Assembly (NCBI RefSeq): GCF_900637395.1 | Contig: NZ_LR134372.1 | Coordinates: 1,302,001 to 1,366,000, forward strand | Direction: 5' to 3' | Source: Campylobacter upsaliensis | GTDB lineage: Bacteria > Campylobacterota > Campylobacteria > Campylobacterales > Campylobacteraceae | Length of the DNA: 64,000 nt | Shown: in pieces, positions 19,078 to 36,512 of the stretch | Layout of the letters: each line of letters starts with the position of its first letter | Position numbering within the stretch: position 1 is the stretch's first letter | The notes under the pieces: model-generated | Seen by the model: only the letters and a program-made list of their open reading frames with translations | Told to the model about the DNA's origin: nothing | The model's database searches: none | Program-made: the position numbers and the translations under genes

Positions 19078-20322
19078 TTAGGTCCTTATTTTAGAGCCAA
19101 AAAAGCCATACCAAGCCACATATAAAAATAAAGGTGCTAAAGATAAATACCCCATACTTGTGCCAAAACTATCATTAATCGCTCCCACAATAATAGGCAT
19201 AATCGCCCCACCAACTATACTCATCACTAAAAGTGAGCCGGCTAATTTGACTTGATTGAAGGGAAGATTTTTGGTTGCCACAGCAAAAATAGTAGGAAAA
19301 GAAATACTCATAAAGAAAAATAAAGCTATGAGCAAAATAACACTTGAAATTCCACTTGAAAAATAAAGCCCCACGCAAATGAAAACATTGATTAAAGAAT
19401 AAAGCCCTAAAATATACTCTCCTTTAATCTTTTTCATCAAAGGCGTAGAAACTATCCTACCAACCATAAAAGCAACCAAAGCAAGAGAAAAATAATAAGC
19501 CGCCTTTTCATCACTTAAGCCCTCATAATGCTCGGTAGCATAATTGATAAAAAATGCTCCTGCGGCGACTTGATTAGCAATGTATAAAAATTGTGCTAAG
19601 AGTCCTTTATTAAAATGACTATGCTTAAACACACCCAAAGGCTTAGAATCATCTTTTAAAGCATATTCATCACTCACCGCAGCACCTTCTGGAATTTTAT
19701 TAAAAGCAAAAAGCGCAAGGATTAAAAGCACAATGATCGCAATACCAACATAAACAAGCTGGACATTACCCATATTTGCGACTAAGGCTTGTTCTATCAT
19801 TTCCTTACTAGCACCTTCTTCTTGCTTAGTGATGGATAAAAATAAAGCACCGCCGATTAAAGGTCCTACAAACTGCCCTAAGCCGTTAAAACTTTGCGCG
19901 GCATTGATTCTAAAGCTGGCATTTTTTTCATCGCCAAGCTTTACCATATAAGGATTTGCACTTGTTTCTAAAGAGCCTATGCCACAAGCTAGAACAAAAA
20001 ATGCAAATAAAAACAAATGAAAACTTGCTAAATTGGTCGCTGGTATAATGAGTAAAGCCCCTAAAGCATAAAGGGCTAAACCGAAAATAATGCCTATTTT
20101 GTAAGAAAATTTAGAAGCAATATAACCTGCTGGTAGGGCGATAACAAAATAAGCCCCAAAATAAGCAAGCTGTAAAAAGCCACTTTCGTGCTGGGTGATG
20201 TGAAGGTGATTTTGAAAATTCTTATTCATCACATCGATTAGTCCATAACTCACTCCCCATAAAAAGAAAAGCGAAGTGACTAAGATAATAGCGATTTTGA
20301 TATTTTTTGATTGTGTTGTCAT
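19078..20322 (-). CDS. fucP: L-fucose:H+ symporter
   Basis: 414 residues, 12 predicted membrane segments, MFS FucP family. Typical stretches are LFFLWGVSYGLIDVMNKNFQ at the first helix and FGAYFVIALPAGYIASKFSYK, containing the conserved FucP pattern. Known from C. jejuni (Cj0486) to be needed for L-fucose uptake, with D-arabinose also reported as a substrate of the pathway. In operon with the dehydrogenase upstream (10 bases) and lactonase downstream. AAAGGAG precedes the start. Confidence 0.93.
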   Translation of the reverse strand: MTTQSKNIKIAIILVTSLFFLWGVSYGLIDVMNKNFQNHLHITQHESGFLQLAYFGAYFVIALPAGYIASKFSYKIGIIFGLALYALGALLIIPATNLASFHLFLFAFFVLACGIGSLETSANPYMVKLGDEKNASFRINAAQSFNGLGQFVGPLIGGALFLSITKQEEGASKEMIEQALVANMGNVQLVYVGIAIIVLLILALFAFNKIPEGAAVSDEYALKDDSKPLGVFKHSHFNKGLLAQFLYIANQVAAGAFFINYATEHYEGLSDEKAAYYFSLALVAFMVGRIVSTPLMKKIKGEYILGLYSLINVFICVGLYFSSGISSVILLIALFFFMSISFPTIFAVATKNLPFNQVKLAGSLLVMSIVGGAIMPIIVGAINDSFGTSMGYLSLAPLFLYVAWYGFFGSKIRT

Positions 20323-20332
20323 CTTTTCTCCT

Positions 20333-21118
20333 TTAGTTGAAATTTAAAGCCCTATCTAAATGCACATAGCCCCCATCAACAAAAAGAATTTGCCCAGTGG
20401 TGTGCGAAGCTAGGGGACTTAGCGTGAAAACTGCGGTATTTGCTATTTCCTCTATGTTAGTAAAACGCTGTCCTAGCGGTATGGTTTTAGCTATTTTTTC
20501 ATATTGCTCTTTAGGATTAGGGAAATTTTGAAGCCATTTTTCATAAAGTGGTGTCATCACTTCAGCGGGTGCTAGGGCATTGACACGCACTTCATCTTTA
20601 GCAAAAGCACAAGCCCACTCTCTTGTAAAGCCTATTTGAGCGGCTTTTGCTGAAGCATAGGCGCTAGTTCTGCCCTGTCCTGTGAGTGCTGTTTTGCTGA
20701 CTATGTTTAAGATGCTACCTTTTTCTTTTTTGATATAGGGTAAGCATTCTTTTGCTAAGGTGTAGTAATGAAAGAGATTGTTTTCATAAGATTTGATTAA
20801 ATCCTTAGTGCTTGTATTTTCTATGTGGAGATTATCATTTGCTCCGGCATTATTTACAAGGGCGTAGATTGAGCCGTATTTTTGATGAATTTCTTTGATG
20901 AGACTTTCGATTTTTTCATATTCTTTTAAATCGATTTGATAGAATCCGAAATTCTCACATAAATCCCTTAATTCAAATTCCACATCCTTATCTATAGATG
21001 AGCGTGATAAAATCACAGGGATTCCTCCTTCTTTCGCCCAAAGTCTAGCTATACCAAATCCTATGCCCTTAGCACCACCGCTAATGATACAAATTTTATC
21101 TTTAATCTTTAAGTCCAT
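20333..21118 (-). CDS. fucX: SDR-family sugar dehydrogenase
   Basis: 261 residues, short-chain dehydrogenase. The nucleotide motif is SGGAKGIGFGIA (about 12-23), NNAGAND is present, the catalytic Ser lies in NIVSKTA and the Tyr-x3-Lys in YASAKAAQ. In C. jejuni the equivalent Cj0485 was named FucX and oxidises L-fucose and D-arabinose to the lactone. Start ATG 21118 is chosen for its TAAAGGAGGAT leader; a longer reading from 21157 runs back into the dehydratase gene. The symbol rests on locus synteny and family, not on substrate residues. Confidence 0.85.
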   Translation of the reverse strand: MDLKIKDKICIISGGAKGIGFGIARLWAKEGGIPVILSRSSIDKDVEFELRDLCENFGFYQIDLKEYEKIESLIKEIHQKYGSIYALVNNAGANDNLHIENTSTKDLIKSYENNLFHYYTLAKECLPYIKKEKGSILNIVSKTALTGQGRTSAYASAKAAQIGFTREWACAFAKDEVRVNALAPAEVMTPLYEKWLQNFPNPKEQYEKIAKTIPLGQRFTNIEEIANTAVFTLSPLASHTTGQILFVDGGYVHLDRALNFN

Positions 21119-21132
21119 ATATCCTCCTTTAA

Positions 21133-22299
21133 TTAGCAAGTTGTAGCAAGTCGCCACACGGAAAAGTCATTTTGCTCGTTAAGCTCTGCTTTAACTAAAT
21201 GTCCATCGCCTATTTTGACAATAAGCTCTATGAGTTCATCTCTTATATCTTCTTTAGTTTTCGCTCCGTCTAAAATTTCTCCTGCATTAATGTCAATACA
21301 ATCGTTCATATTTTGATAACAAAAGCTATTTGAACTCATCTTAATCGTAGGCACTATGGCTGATCCTGTTGGTGTGCCTCGACCTGTGGTAAAAACGCAA
21401 ATATTAGCCCCGCCAGCGACCATAGCACTAAGCTGCTCTATGTCATTACCTGGAGTATTCATAAAAGTAAGCCCCTTAGAAAGCACAGGCTTAGCATAAT
21501 CAATCACATCCATTAAGGTTCTTGTCCCAGCCTTATAAACACAGCCTAAAGATTTCTCCTCTATGCTACTTAGCCCTCCTGCTATATTTCCTGGGCTTGG
21601 ATTTGCTCCTCTTATATCAGCGTGAAAAGATTTAACTAAATTCTCATAATTTAAAATCGTATCATAAACTTTTTTCGCCACTTTATCATTTTTTGCTCTT
21701 TTAGCAAGTAAGGCTTCACAGCCTATAAGTTCCGTAGTTTCTGCTAAGATAACTGCTCCGCCTTCATCGATGATAAAATCACTCAAACTCCCCAAAGCGG
21801 GATTAGCACTAAGTCCGCTATAACTATCACTTCCGCCGCACTCCGTGCCTAAAATCAAATCGCTAAAATCGCCCTCGCTTTTTTGAAAATTCGCCGCTTC
21901 TTTTAGCATAGCATTGATTATTTTTACTCCTTTTTCTATGCTTTTTTGGGAGCCGCCTTCTTCTTGTATGACTAAAAATTCGACCTTTTTATAGGGCGTG
22001 GCTTCTTTGATTTTTAAAGCAAGCACTTCAGCTTGTATGACTTCACAGCCAAGACCTACGATTAAAACGCCAAAAACATTAGCATTTGTGCCATGACCTA
22101 TTAAAACATCTCTTGTTTGTAAAGCGTCAAATTCAAGCTGGGAGCAGCCGTGCTGGTGATTGATATATACAGCACCATCGCATTTTTTAGCGATATTTTC
22201 GCAGACCTTATTCGCACAATGCACGCTAGGTATGATGATGACTTTATTTCTTAGTCCAAATTTGTCATCTTCTCTTCTATAACCCATTATTTTTTTCAT
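21133..22299 (-). CDS. Altronate/galactarate dehydratase-family sugar-acid dehydratase, large subunit
   Basis: 388 residues corresponding to the catalytic C-terminal part of UxaA/GarD-type enzymes. Conserved Cys-rich motifs are SVHCANKVCENIA, HQHGCSQ and GTECGGSDSYSG, which likely hold an iron or iron-sulphur centre. Start ATG 22299 (MKKIMGYRREDDKFG) is preceded by GAGGAGATAAAA. It overlaps the small subunit by 23 bases. In the pathway it should dehydrate L-fuconate (or D-arabinonate) to the 2-keto-3-deoxy acid. The end runs to 15 bases before the dehydrogenase. The MFS gene (Cj0484) that I remember between these two genes in C. jejuni is absent here. Confidence 0.85.
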   Translation of the reverse strand: MKKIMGYRREDDKFGLRNKVIIIPSVHCANKVCENIAKKCDGAVYINHQHGCSQLEFDALQTRDVLIGHGTNANVFGVLIVGLGCEVIQAEVLALKIKEATPYKKVEFLVIQEEGGSQKSIEKGVKIINAMLKEAANFQKSEGDFSDLILGTECGGSDSYSGLSANPALGSLSDFIIDEGGAVILAETTELIGCEALLAKRAKNDKVAKKVYDTILNYENLVKSFHADIRGANPSPGNIAGGLSSIEEKSLGCVYKAGTRTLMDVIDYAKPVLSKGLTFMNTPGNDIEQLSAMVAGGANICVFTTGRGTPTGSAIVPTIKMSSNSFCYQNMNDCIDINAGEILDGAKTKEDIRDELIELIVKIGDGHLVKAELNEQNDFSVWRLATTC

Positions 22300-22558
22300 T
22301 TTTATCTCCTCGACCTCTAATGCCACTGGTATTATGGATATGCACCCATTCCCCCGCTTTAATATCACAATTTGCGCTTGCTATTGCTTGAGCGTATTTA
22401 ATGACCTCTTCATTTTCTTTAATATCGCTTAAAGCAAATTTATGTCCGCTTGCTATATCGTTTAAAAGTTTTATGTTTTCTAGGATTTCTCCTTTTTGTA
22501 AATTGCGTAAAGCAGTGGCGACATTATCCTTTTCATTGATAATAATATAAGCTTTCAT
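22277..22558 (-). CDS. Sugar-acid dehydratase small subunit (SAF domain)
   Basis: 93 residues (MKAYIIINEKDNVATALRNLQKGE) matching the N-terminal SAF domain of altronate/galactarate dehydratases, here a separate gene. Its start overlaps the aldolase stop as ATGA, and its 3' end overlaps the large-subunit start, so the three are translationally coupled. Although C. jejuni annotations call the pair fragments (uxaA'), both frames here are intact with proper ribosome sites, supporting a true two-subunit enzyme. Confidence 0.85.
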   Translation of the reverse strand: MKAYIIINEKDNVATALRNLQKGEILENIKLLNDIASGHKFALSDIKENEEVIKYAQAIASANCDIKAGEWVHIHNTSGIRGRGDKNEKNNGL

Positions 22559-23463
22559 AATGCTACACCCGTTTCTTTTTCTATGCTTTTAATAAGAGCT
22601 TTAGCCTCATCTAAACGCAAATTTAACGCCTCTTTTGTGCTAGGCGATAAAGGATGGACACTAGTATTTGCAAAGTCAAAACCTCTTGCCTTTAAAAGCA
22701 GAGCAAAGCCCATAGGAAAAGTCAAGCTCATAGCAAATCTTATAGCCTTTAGTAAGCTTTTTTGCACTAATAAGGCTCTTTCGTAATTTTTTGTATCCAT
22801 AGCACGATAAATTTCACTCATCAATTCAGGGAAAATCCCACCCATACTCGTCATAGAGCCTTTAGCGCCAGCTAATAAAGCTCCGGCATAAAATTCCTCC
22901 CTCCCCACAAATACATCAAAATTTGTAGGAACGACATCCAAGATATGATTTAAAAGCAGTGCATCTCCGCTACTATCTTTAATCCCAACAACTCCATCAA
23001 GCTTTGATACTTTTTCGATCAAATTTAAGCTCAGTGCTGGAGCAAACAAAGGGATATTATAGATATAAAGGGGGAGTTTAATGCTTTGTGTTAAATTTTT
23101 CACATATTCAAAAAGCGTTTCTTCATTGAGTTTGTAATAATAGGGCATAGCAAGCAATAAAGCATCAAGTCCTAACTCATAAGCTTTTTGAGCTAAAATA
23201 AGCGTATTTTGATACACAGGCGAAGCTATACCTGTAATGATGGGCTTATCATTTTTAGCAACTTTTTTAGTTAGCTCCATCAGCTTTACTTGTTCTTCTA
23301 ATCCTAAAGCTTGAGAATCGCCAACGCTACCATTACAAAACAAGCCATCTAAACCCTTAGAAATTCCAAATTCGCAATAACGCATAAATTCTTTTTCATT
23401 AATGCTTTTGTCATTTTTATAAGGTGTTAGTAAGGCTGGTAAAGTTCCTTTTAAAATTCCCAT
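22555..23463 (-). CDS. DapA-family 2-keto-3-deoxy sugar-acid aldolase
   Basis: 302 residues of the dihydrodipicolinate synthase/N-acetylneuraminate lyase superfamily. The Schiff-base lysine is Lys162 (GIKDSSGD), the catalytic Tyr is Tyr135 (YIYNIP), and the substrate-carboxylate loop reads NGSVGDS in place of the GTTGE of true DapA. That, with operon position, argues for cleavage of 2-keto-3-deoxy-fuconate/arabinonate to pyruvate plus aldehyde rather than lysine synthesis (Cj0481 equivalent). Start ATG 23463 has AAGGAG eight bases upstream. First gene of the operon; a palindrome covers its leader. Confidence 0.85.
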   Translation of the reverse strand: MGILKGTLPALLTPYKNDKSINEKEFMRYCEFGISKGLDGLFCNGSVGDSQALGLEEQVKLMELTKKVAKNDKPIITGIASPVYQNTLILAQKAYELGLDALLLAMPYYYKLNEETLFEYVKNLTQSIKLPLYIYNIPLFAPALSLNLIEKVSKLDGVVGIKDSSGDALLLNHILDVVPTNFDVFVGREEFYAGALLAGAKGSMTSMGGIFPELMSEIYRAMDTKNYERALLVQKSLLKAIRFAMSLTFPMGFALLLKARGFDFANTSVHPLSPSTKEALNLRLDEAKALIKSIEKETGVAL

Positions 23464-23475
23464 TTTGTATTCTCC

Positions 23476-23508
23476 TTTTGTATATACAAAAATATATTTA
23501 TATACAAA
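23476..23508. promoter_or_regulatory. Candidate operator of the sugar operon
   Basis: A perfect 16-base palindrome TTTTGTATATACAAAA at 23476-23491, followed by a half-site TTATATACAAAA at 23497-23508, between the divergent aldolase and IclR genes. It directly abuts the aldolase ribosome site. The likely binder is the adjacent IclR regulator. Confidence 0.55.
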
Positions 23509-23685
23509 AAATATAACAATTTTTTTTAAAAAATACAAATGAAATCAATCAAGTATTTTTTATTATTTTTAAATTCAATGTGCCTAAAATAAGCACTTGA
23601 TTAAAATAGTAAAAAAATAAATTTTTGTGAAATAATGTTACTAAAAGTAAAATATGCTAAAATTAACAGCAAAAAAAGGAGTATT

Positions 23686-24459
23686 TTGAGCTTACATCAA
23701 CCCACTTTAAGAGTATTAAAAATTTTAGAACTTCTTGCTAACTCACAAGAAAGACTTACTTTAAGCACCATAGCCAAAAAGCTAAACATTCCCACAAGCA
23801 CCATTTATCCTATTTTACAAACCCTACAAGAAAAACAATATGTCCAGTGTGATTTAAAGCATAAAACTTATCATTTAGACTTTCAAATTCTTGCTTTATC
23901 AAATCACATCAAAAGCGAAAATAAAGTCCTTGAACTGATTAAAAAGCATATGAAAACCATAAGAGATTTAACGCAACAAACCTGTCAAATGGGAATTTTA
24001 AAAGAAGGCAATGTGCTGTATTTGGAAAAAATAGACGCTAATAATCAAGTCCAACTCAAATCCTTCATAGGCACTTCTTACCCAGCTTATGCGACCTCTT
24101 TAGGCAAGGCTTTACTAGCAAATAAAAATAAAAATGAATTAAAAAAACTTTACCCACAAGCTTTTCAAAAAATCACAACAAAAACACTCAATAACATCGA
24201 GGAATTATATCAAGAATTAAAAAGCATCAAAAAAAATAAAATCGCCTTAGAAAGTGGCGAAATGAATCCGCAAATTGAATGTATGGCTATAGGGATAGAG
24301 CATAAAGGCAAGATTATAGCCGCCATTAGCATTTCATATTTGCTTTATTATTCTAATGAAAAATTTAGAGAAACAAATAAAAAAATTTTACAAGAAGAAA
24401 AAAATAAGATAGAAAAAGAGCTTAGCTTTAGTTTTCCGGATTTAGATGCTATTTATTAA
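23686..24459 (+). CDS. IclR-family transcriptional regulator of the sugar operon
   Basis: 257 residues. N-terminal winged helix-turn-helix (LTLSTIAKKLNIPTSTIYPIL, residues about 24-44) and a C-terminal effector domain (QTCQMGILKEGNVLYLEKID and SYPAYATSLGKALLA) typical of IclR. The start is TTG 23686, preceded by AAAAGGAG; a frame from 23635 lacks a ribosome site. Divergent from the aldolase gene, so it likely controls the operon in response to fucose or a pathway intermediate (Cj0480c equivalent). IclR proteins can repress or activate. Confidence 0.9.
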   Translation: MSLHQPTLRVLKILELLANSQERLTLSTIAKKLNIPTSTIYPILQTLQEKQYVQCDLKHKTYHLDFQILALSNHIKSENKVLELIKKHMKTIRDLTQQTCQMGILKEGNVLYLEKIDANNQVQLKSFIGTSYPAYATSLGKALLANKNKNELKKLYPQAFQKITTKTLNNIEELYQELKSIKKNKIALESGEMNPQIECMAIGIEHKGKIIAAISISYLLYYSNEKFRETNKKILQEEKNKIEKELSFSFPDLDAIY

Positions 24460-24479
24460 AATAGCCCAAAAAAGGGCTA

Positions 24480-24481
<2 letters not shown>
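24460..24481. terminator. Bidirectional terminator between iclR and rpoC
   Basis: Perfect 8-pair stem AATAGCCC/GGGCTATT with an A6 loop, following the IclR stop and touching the rpoC stop codon. On both strands it is flanked by T or A runs. Confidence 0.75.
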
Positions 24482-33246
<8,765 letters not shown>

Positions 33247-33258
33247 AAACTTCAAAGT

Positions 33259-33636
33259 TTATTTTAACTCAACTTTAGCACCAGCTTCTTCGAGTTGTTT
33301 TTTAGCTTCTTCGGCATCTGCTTTAGCAACACCTTCTTTTAAGGTTGAAGGAGTTTGCTCTACTGCATCTTTAGCCTCCTTAAGACCAAGACCTGTAAGA
33401 GCACGAACGATTTTAATAACTTCGATTTTCTTCGCACCGCTATCAGTTAAAACGATGTCAAATTCAGTCTTTTCCTCAGCTGCAGCAGCACCGCCACCAG
33501 CAGCAGCACCGCCAGCTACCATAACAGGAGCAGCAGAAACGCCAAATTTTTCTTCAAATTCTTTTACAAGTTCTGATAATTCAAGAACACTTAAATTTGA
33601 AATATACTCTAATACATCTTCTTTAGAAATTGCCAT
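33259..33636 (-). CDS. rplL: 50S ribosomal protein L7/L12
   Basis: 125 residues, stalk protein that recruits translation GTPases. N-terminal dimerisation segment, Ala/Gly-rich hinge (GGAAAGGGAAAA, about 42-54) and the C-terminal factor-binding domain ([20 protein letters not shown]). Thirteen bases after rplJ; part of the rplJ-rplL unit upstream of rpoBC. Confidence 0.98.
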   Translation of the reverse strand: MAISKEDVLEYISNLSVLELSELVKEFEEKFGVSAAPVMVAGGAAAGGGAAAAEEKTEFDIVLTDSGAKKIEVIKIVRALTGLGLKEAKDAVEQTPSTLKEGVAKADAEEAKKQLEEAGAKVELK

Positions 33637-33649
33637 TTTTTATCCTTTT

Positions 33650-34132
33650 TTAATTTTCTGTTTCTTTTTTATTTTTAAGCGCATTTAAACCGATAGTAAA
33701 ATTTGTAATCGGTGCGTTCCAAACTTGCAAAAGCATAGCAAGCAACTCATTGCGTGAAGGCATTTTAGCCAAGGCTTTAACCTTAGCAATATCCGCAACT
33801 TCACCATCAATAAAGGCGGTTTTAATTTGAAATAAATCGTTATTTTCTTCAAATTTCGCCGCGACTTTAGTAACACTTAGTTGATCTTCGCCCCAAAGAT
33901 AAATATTTGTATCTTTAAGAACTAAACCTGTTTTACCGGAATTATTAAGAGCAATGTTAGCCAAAGTGTTTTTAATAATCTTTACTTCAACACCATTTTC
34001 TCTTGCGTTATTTCTAAGCTCTTCAAGCTTTTTTGTGCTAAGACCCTTGTAATTACACACCACAATAGCCTCACTAGCCTTAAAACTCTCCTCAAGCTTA
34101 GCGATAACTTCCACTTTTTCACTTCTAGTCAC
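33650..34132 (-). CDS. rplJ: 50S ribosomal protein L10
   Basis: 160 residues starting at GTG 34132 with AAAGGAGAA before it. Conserved N-terminal [20 protein letters not shown] and [10 protein letters not shown] typical of L10, the anchor of the L7/L12 stalk. The structured leader upstream is the probable site of L10 autoregulation. Confidence 0.97.
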   Translation of the reverse strand: MTRSEKVEVIAKLEESFKASEAIVVCNYKGLSTKKLEELRNNARENGVEVKIIKNTLANIALNNSGKTGLVLKDTNIYLWGEDQLSVTKVAAKFEENNDLFQIKTAFIDGEVADIAKVKALAKMPSRNELLAMLLQVWNAPITNFTIGLNALKNKKETEN

Positions 34133-34278
34133 ATCTTCTCCTTTCCGATTGAGATTTCAAGCAGAGCGATTTCTCATTTAAGTCCTAAGACCTCGGCTAT
34201 CTTCAATCTAAAATAAACATTTCAAAGAAAATCTTTCTCTCAAATGTTTATTTATAAGAGTTGTTTTCACAACTCTTA
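34133..34278 (-). promoter_or_regulatory. Structured rplJ leader with hairpin after rplA
   Basis: The 143-base gap between rplA and rplJ holds a 10-pair hairpin TAAGAGTTGT/ACAACTCTTA (34255-34278), covering the rplA stop codon, and a 12-pair stem AAATAAACATTT/AAATGTTTATTT (34211-34253) enclosing a small AAAGA/TCTTT hairpin. Location and architecture match ribosomal protein L10 leader RNAs, which bind L10(L12)4 to control rplJL translation. The exact kink-turn elements were not verified. Confidence 0.6.
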
Positions 34279-34977
34279 TTTCATATCTAAAAGCTCTTGA
34301 ACTTCAAGCTTTACAGATGGACTCATCGTTAAAGAAAGTGCCGCATTTTTAATATATCTTCCCTTTGCAGCAGCTGGTTTATGCTTATTAATCGCCTTAA
34401 CAAAAGTGCTGATATTTTCCAAAAGCTTCTCTTTTGTAAAGCTAACTTTTCCAAGTCCTGCGTGGATATTTCCTTGCTTATCAACACGGAAATTAACTTG
34501 TCCGCTTTTTGCATTATGCACAGCTTGTGCGACATCCATAGTTACTGTGCCTGTTTTAGGATTTGGCATTAAGCCCTTAGGTCCTAAAATTCTACCAACT
34601 TTACCAACAAGACCCATTAAATTTGGTGTAGCAATTAAAACATCAAAATTCATATTGCCTTTTTGAATTTCCTCGACCAAATCATCACTTCCTACTATAT
34701 CCGCTCCAGCTGCTTGTGCTTCATCGGCTTTAGCGTCTTTTGCAATGACAGCCACACGCACTTTTTTACCTGTCCCAGCAGGTAAAACAACAGAACCGCG
34801 CACCATTTGATCGGCGTGTCTTGGATCAACATTAAGCTTTAAAGCAATTTCAACCGTTTCATCAAATTTAGCCGAAGCAAGAGTTTTCACCACATCAACA
34901 GCTTCATTTAAAACATAATTTTTTTCAGAATCAATCTTTTTTGTTAATTCTTGTAATCTTTTTGTAATTTTTGCCAT
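34276..34977 (-). CDS. rplA: 50S ribosomal protein L1
   Basis: 233 residues, beginning [16 protein letters not shown], with the conserved [14 protein letters not shown] and the [13 protein letters not shown] block. Pairs with rplK in an rplK-rplA unit 55 bases apart. Its stop codon is inside a hairpin of the rplJ leader. Confidence 0.98.
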   Translation of the reverse strand: MAKITKRLQELTKKIDSEKNYVLNEAVDVVKTLASAKFDETVEIALKLNVDPRHADQMVRGSVVLPAGTGKKVRVAVIAKDAKADEAQAAGADIVGSDDLVEEIQKGNMNFDVLIATPNLMGLVGKVGRILGPKGLMPNPKTGTVTMDVAQAVHNAKSGQVNFRVDKQGNIHAGLGKVSFTKEKLLENISTFVKAINKHKPAAAKGRYIKNAALSLTMSPSVKLEVQELLDMK

Positions 34978-35032
34978 TTATTTTCTCCGCATTTTAAAGT
35001 GCTACCGCTTCAATCCTAGCGGTAAGGATTCA

Positions 35033-35458
35033 TCAATCTACGATTTCAACACCCATAGAACGAGCCGAACCTGCTATAATTTTTGCCGCTTGGTCCCTAT
35101 CTTTAGTGTTTAAATCTGCAAGTTTCTTATCAACAATTTCCAAAACTTGCGCACGAGTTAGCTTACCAACCTTATTTTTAAGAGGATTGTCCGCACCTTT
35201 ACTAATCCCTGCTGCTTTTTTAATTAAATCCGTAGCAGGAGGCTGTTTAGTAATAAAAGTAAAACTTTTATCTGCATAAACTGTGATAACAACAGGGATA
35301 TTAAAACCTGCCATATCTTTCGTTCTTTCATTAAAAGCCTTACAAAATTCCATAATATTAACACCTTGCTGACCTAAAGCTGGACCAACAGGAGGTGATG
35401 GATTCGCTTTTGTAGCAGCGATTTGTAATTTAATTTCGCCTACGACTTTTTTAGCCAT
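35033..35458 (-). CDS. rplK: 50S ribosomal protein L11
   Basis: 141 residues from ATG 35458 ([13 protein letters not shown]), preceded by AAAGGAG. Contains [20 protein letters not shown], the thiostrepton/methylation region. A longer reading from 35497 runs into nusG and is not needed. Part of the GTPase-associated centre. Confidence 0.98.
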   Translation of the reverse strand: MAKKVVGEIKLQIAATKANPSPPVGPALGQQGVNIMEFCKAFNERTKDMAGFNIPVVITVYADKSFTFITKQPPATDLIKKAAGISKGADNPLKNKVGKLTRAQVLEIVDKKLADLNTKDRDQAAKIIAGSARSMGVEIVD

Positions 35459-35480
35459 AATCAATACTCCTTTAAAAAAT

Positions 35481-36014
35481 TTAAATAACTTTCTCAACTT
35501 GAGAATATAAAATTTCTACTGGTGTTGAACGCCCAAAAATAGAAACATTAAGCTTTAATAAACCACGAACCATATCATATTCTTCCACTATGCCCGTAAA
35601 ATTTGCAAAAGGACCCTCTATAATTCTTACATTTTCGCCCTCTTCAAAAGAAATTTTAGGCTTAGGAGCAGCTTTATTATAAGCTTTTTCTAAGATTAAA
35701 TTAATGTCTTTTTCGCTTAAAGGTGTAGGGTTTTTAGACTCACCTATAAAACGCCCTACCTTTGGTAAAGACTGAATACGATGCCAAAGCTCTGTGTCTA
35801 AATTAAGGTTTGCAAAAACATATCCAGAATATAAACTTCTTTCACTAATCTTTTCTTTACCATTTTTAAATTCAATCACATCTTCGGTTGGAACGACAAT
35901 TTCTTTTAATCGCTCTTCAATTTTATTATCTTTAACTAAATTCTCAATAGCCCTCTTCACAGCCATTTCACTACCAGCATAAGTTTGAATCGCATACCAT
36001 TTATGTTCGCTCAT
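35481..36014 (-). CDS. nusG: Transcription elongation/antitermination factor NusG
   Basis: 177 residues: N-terminal NGN domain ([20 protein letters not shown]) and C-terminal KOW motif ([20 protein letters not shown]). It follows secE by nine bases, in the ancestral secE-nusG-rplK-rplA order. Confidence 0.98.
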   Translation of the reverse strand: MSEHKWYAIQTYAGSEMAVKRAIENLVKDNKIEERLKEIVVPTEDVIEFKNGKEKISERSLYSGYVFANLNLDTELWHRIQSLPKVGRFIGESKNPTPLSEKDINLILEKAYNKAAPKPKISFEEGENVRIIEGPFANFTGIVEEYDMVRGLLKLNVSIFGRSTPVEILYSQVEKVI

Positions 36015-36022
36015 CTAACACC

Positions 36023-36202
36023 TCACACTATGGAAGAAACAATAGAGGACATAATCCAATCCACTAATGCCAAGAACAAAGAAACCACAGTTACCACGAT
36101 AAATACCGTAATGTAAGCATTTCTCACTTGCTCTTTTAAAGGAAAAATCACTTTCCTTAGTTCAGCTTTTGATAATTTAAAATAAGTTACTAATTTTTCC
36201 AT
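36023..36202 (-). CDS. secE: Preprotein translocase subunit SecE
   Basis: 59 residues read directly from the reverse strand: MEKLVTYFKLSKAELRKVIF, then a conserved RNAYITVFIVVTVVSLFLAL membrane segment and DW. Single-span small SecE as in most non-enteric bacteria. Located between tRNA-Trp and nusG. Confidence 0.95.
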   Translation of the reverse strand: MEKLVTYFKLSKAELRKVIFPLKEQVRNAYITVFIVVTVVSLFLALVDWIMSSIVSSIV

Positions 36203-36218
36203 TATAAAACCTCAATCA

Positions 36219-36294
36219 TGGCAGGGCAAGAGGGATTCGAACCCCCAACCATCGGATTTGGAATCCGGCGCTCTACCGTTGGAGCTATTGCCCT
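36219..36294 (-). tRNA. tRNA-Trp (CCA)
   Basis: 76 bases with encoded CCA. Acceptor AGGGCAA/TTGCCCT, anticodon loop TTCCAAA (CCA), T arm GGGGG TTCGAAT CCCTC. It lies between rpmG and secE, a placement conserved in many bacteria. Confidence 0.95.
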
Positions 36295-36306
36295 AAGGCA
36301 CAAAGC

Positions 36307-36465
36307 TTAACTTTTTAGCTTGACTTCTTTATGAAGCGTGTGTTTTTTTAACCTCGGGCAATACTTTTTAAGCTCTAATTTTTCCGTAGTATTTTTGCTA
36401 TTTTTATAAGTGCTATAATTAATATCGCCGCATTCTTCACACTTTAAACCAACTTTAACTCTCAT
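36307..36465 (-). CDS. rpmG: 50S ribosomal protein L33
   Basis: 52 residues ([21 protein letters not shown]...) with two Cys pairs' remnants: CEEC is intact, while the second site has a single Cys ([10 protein letters not shown]), as in variants that partly lose zinc. Located between tuf and tRNA-Trp in the tuf-rpmG-trnW-secE order. Confidence 0.95.
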   Translation of the reverse strand: MRVKVGLKCEECGDINYSTYKNSKNTTEKLELKKYCPRLKKHTLHKEVKLKS

Positions 36466-36483
36466 CTATTTTCCTTAAAAAAT

Positions 36484-36506
36484 AAAGCCAAGATAAACTT
36501 GGCTTT
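36484..36506 (-). terminator. tuf terminator
   Basis: Stem AAAGCCAAG/CTTGGCTTT with a five-base loop between the tuf stop and rpmG; on the reverse strand it ends in TTTATTTTTT. Confidence 0.75.
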
Positions 36507-36512
36507 TTAAAT

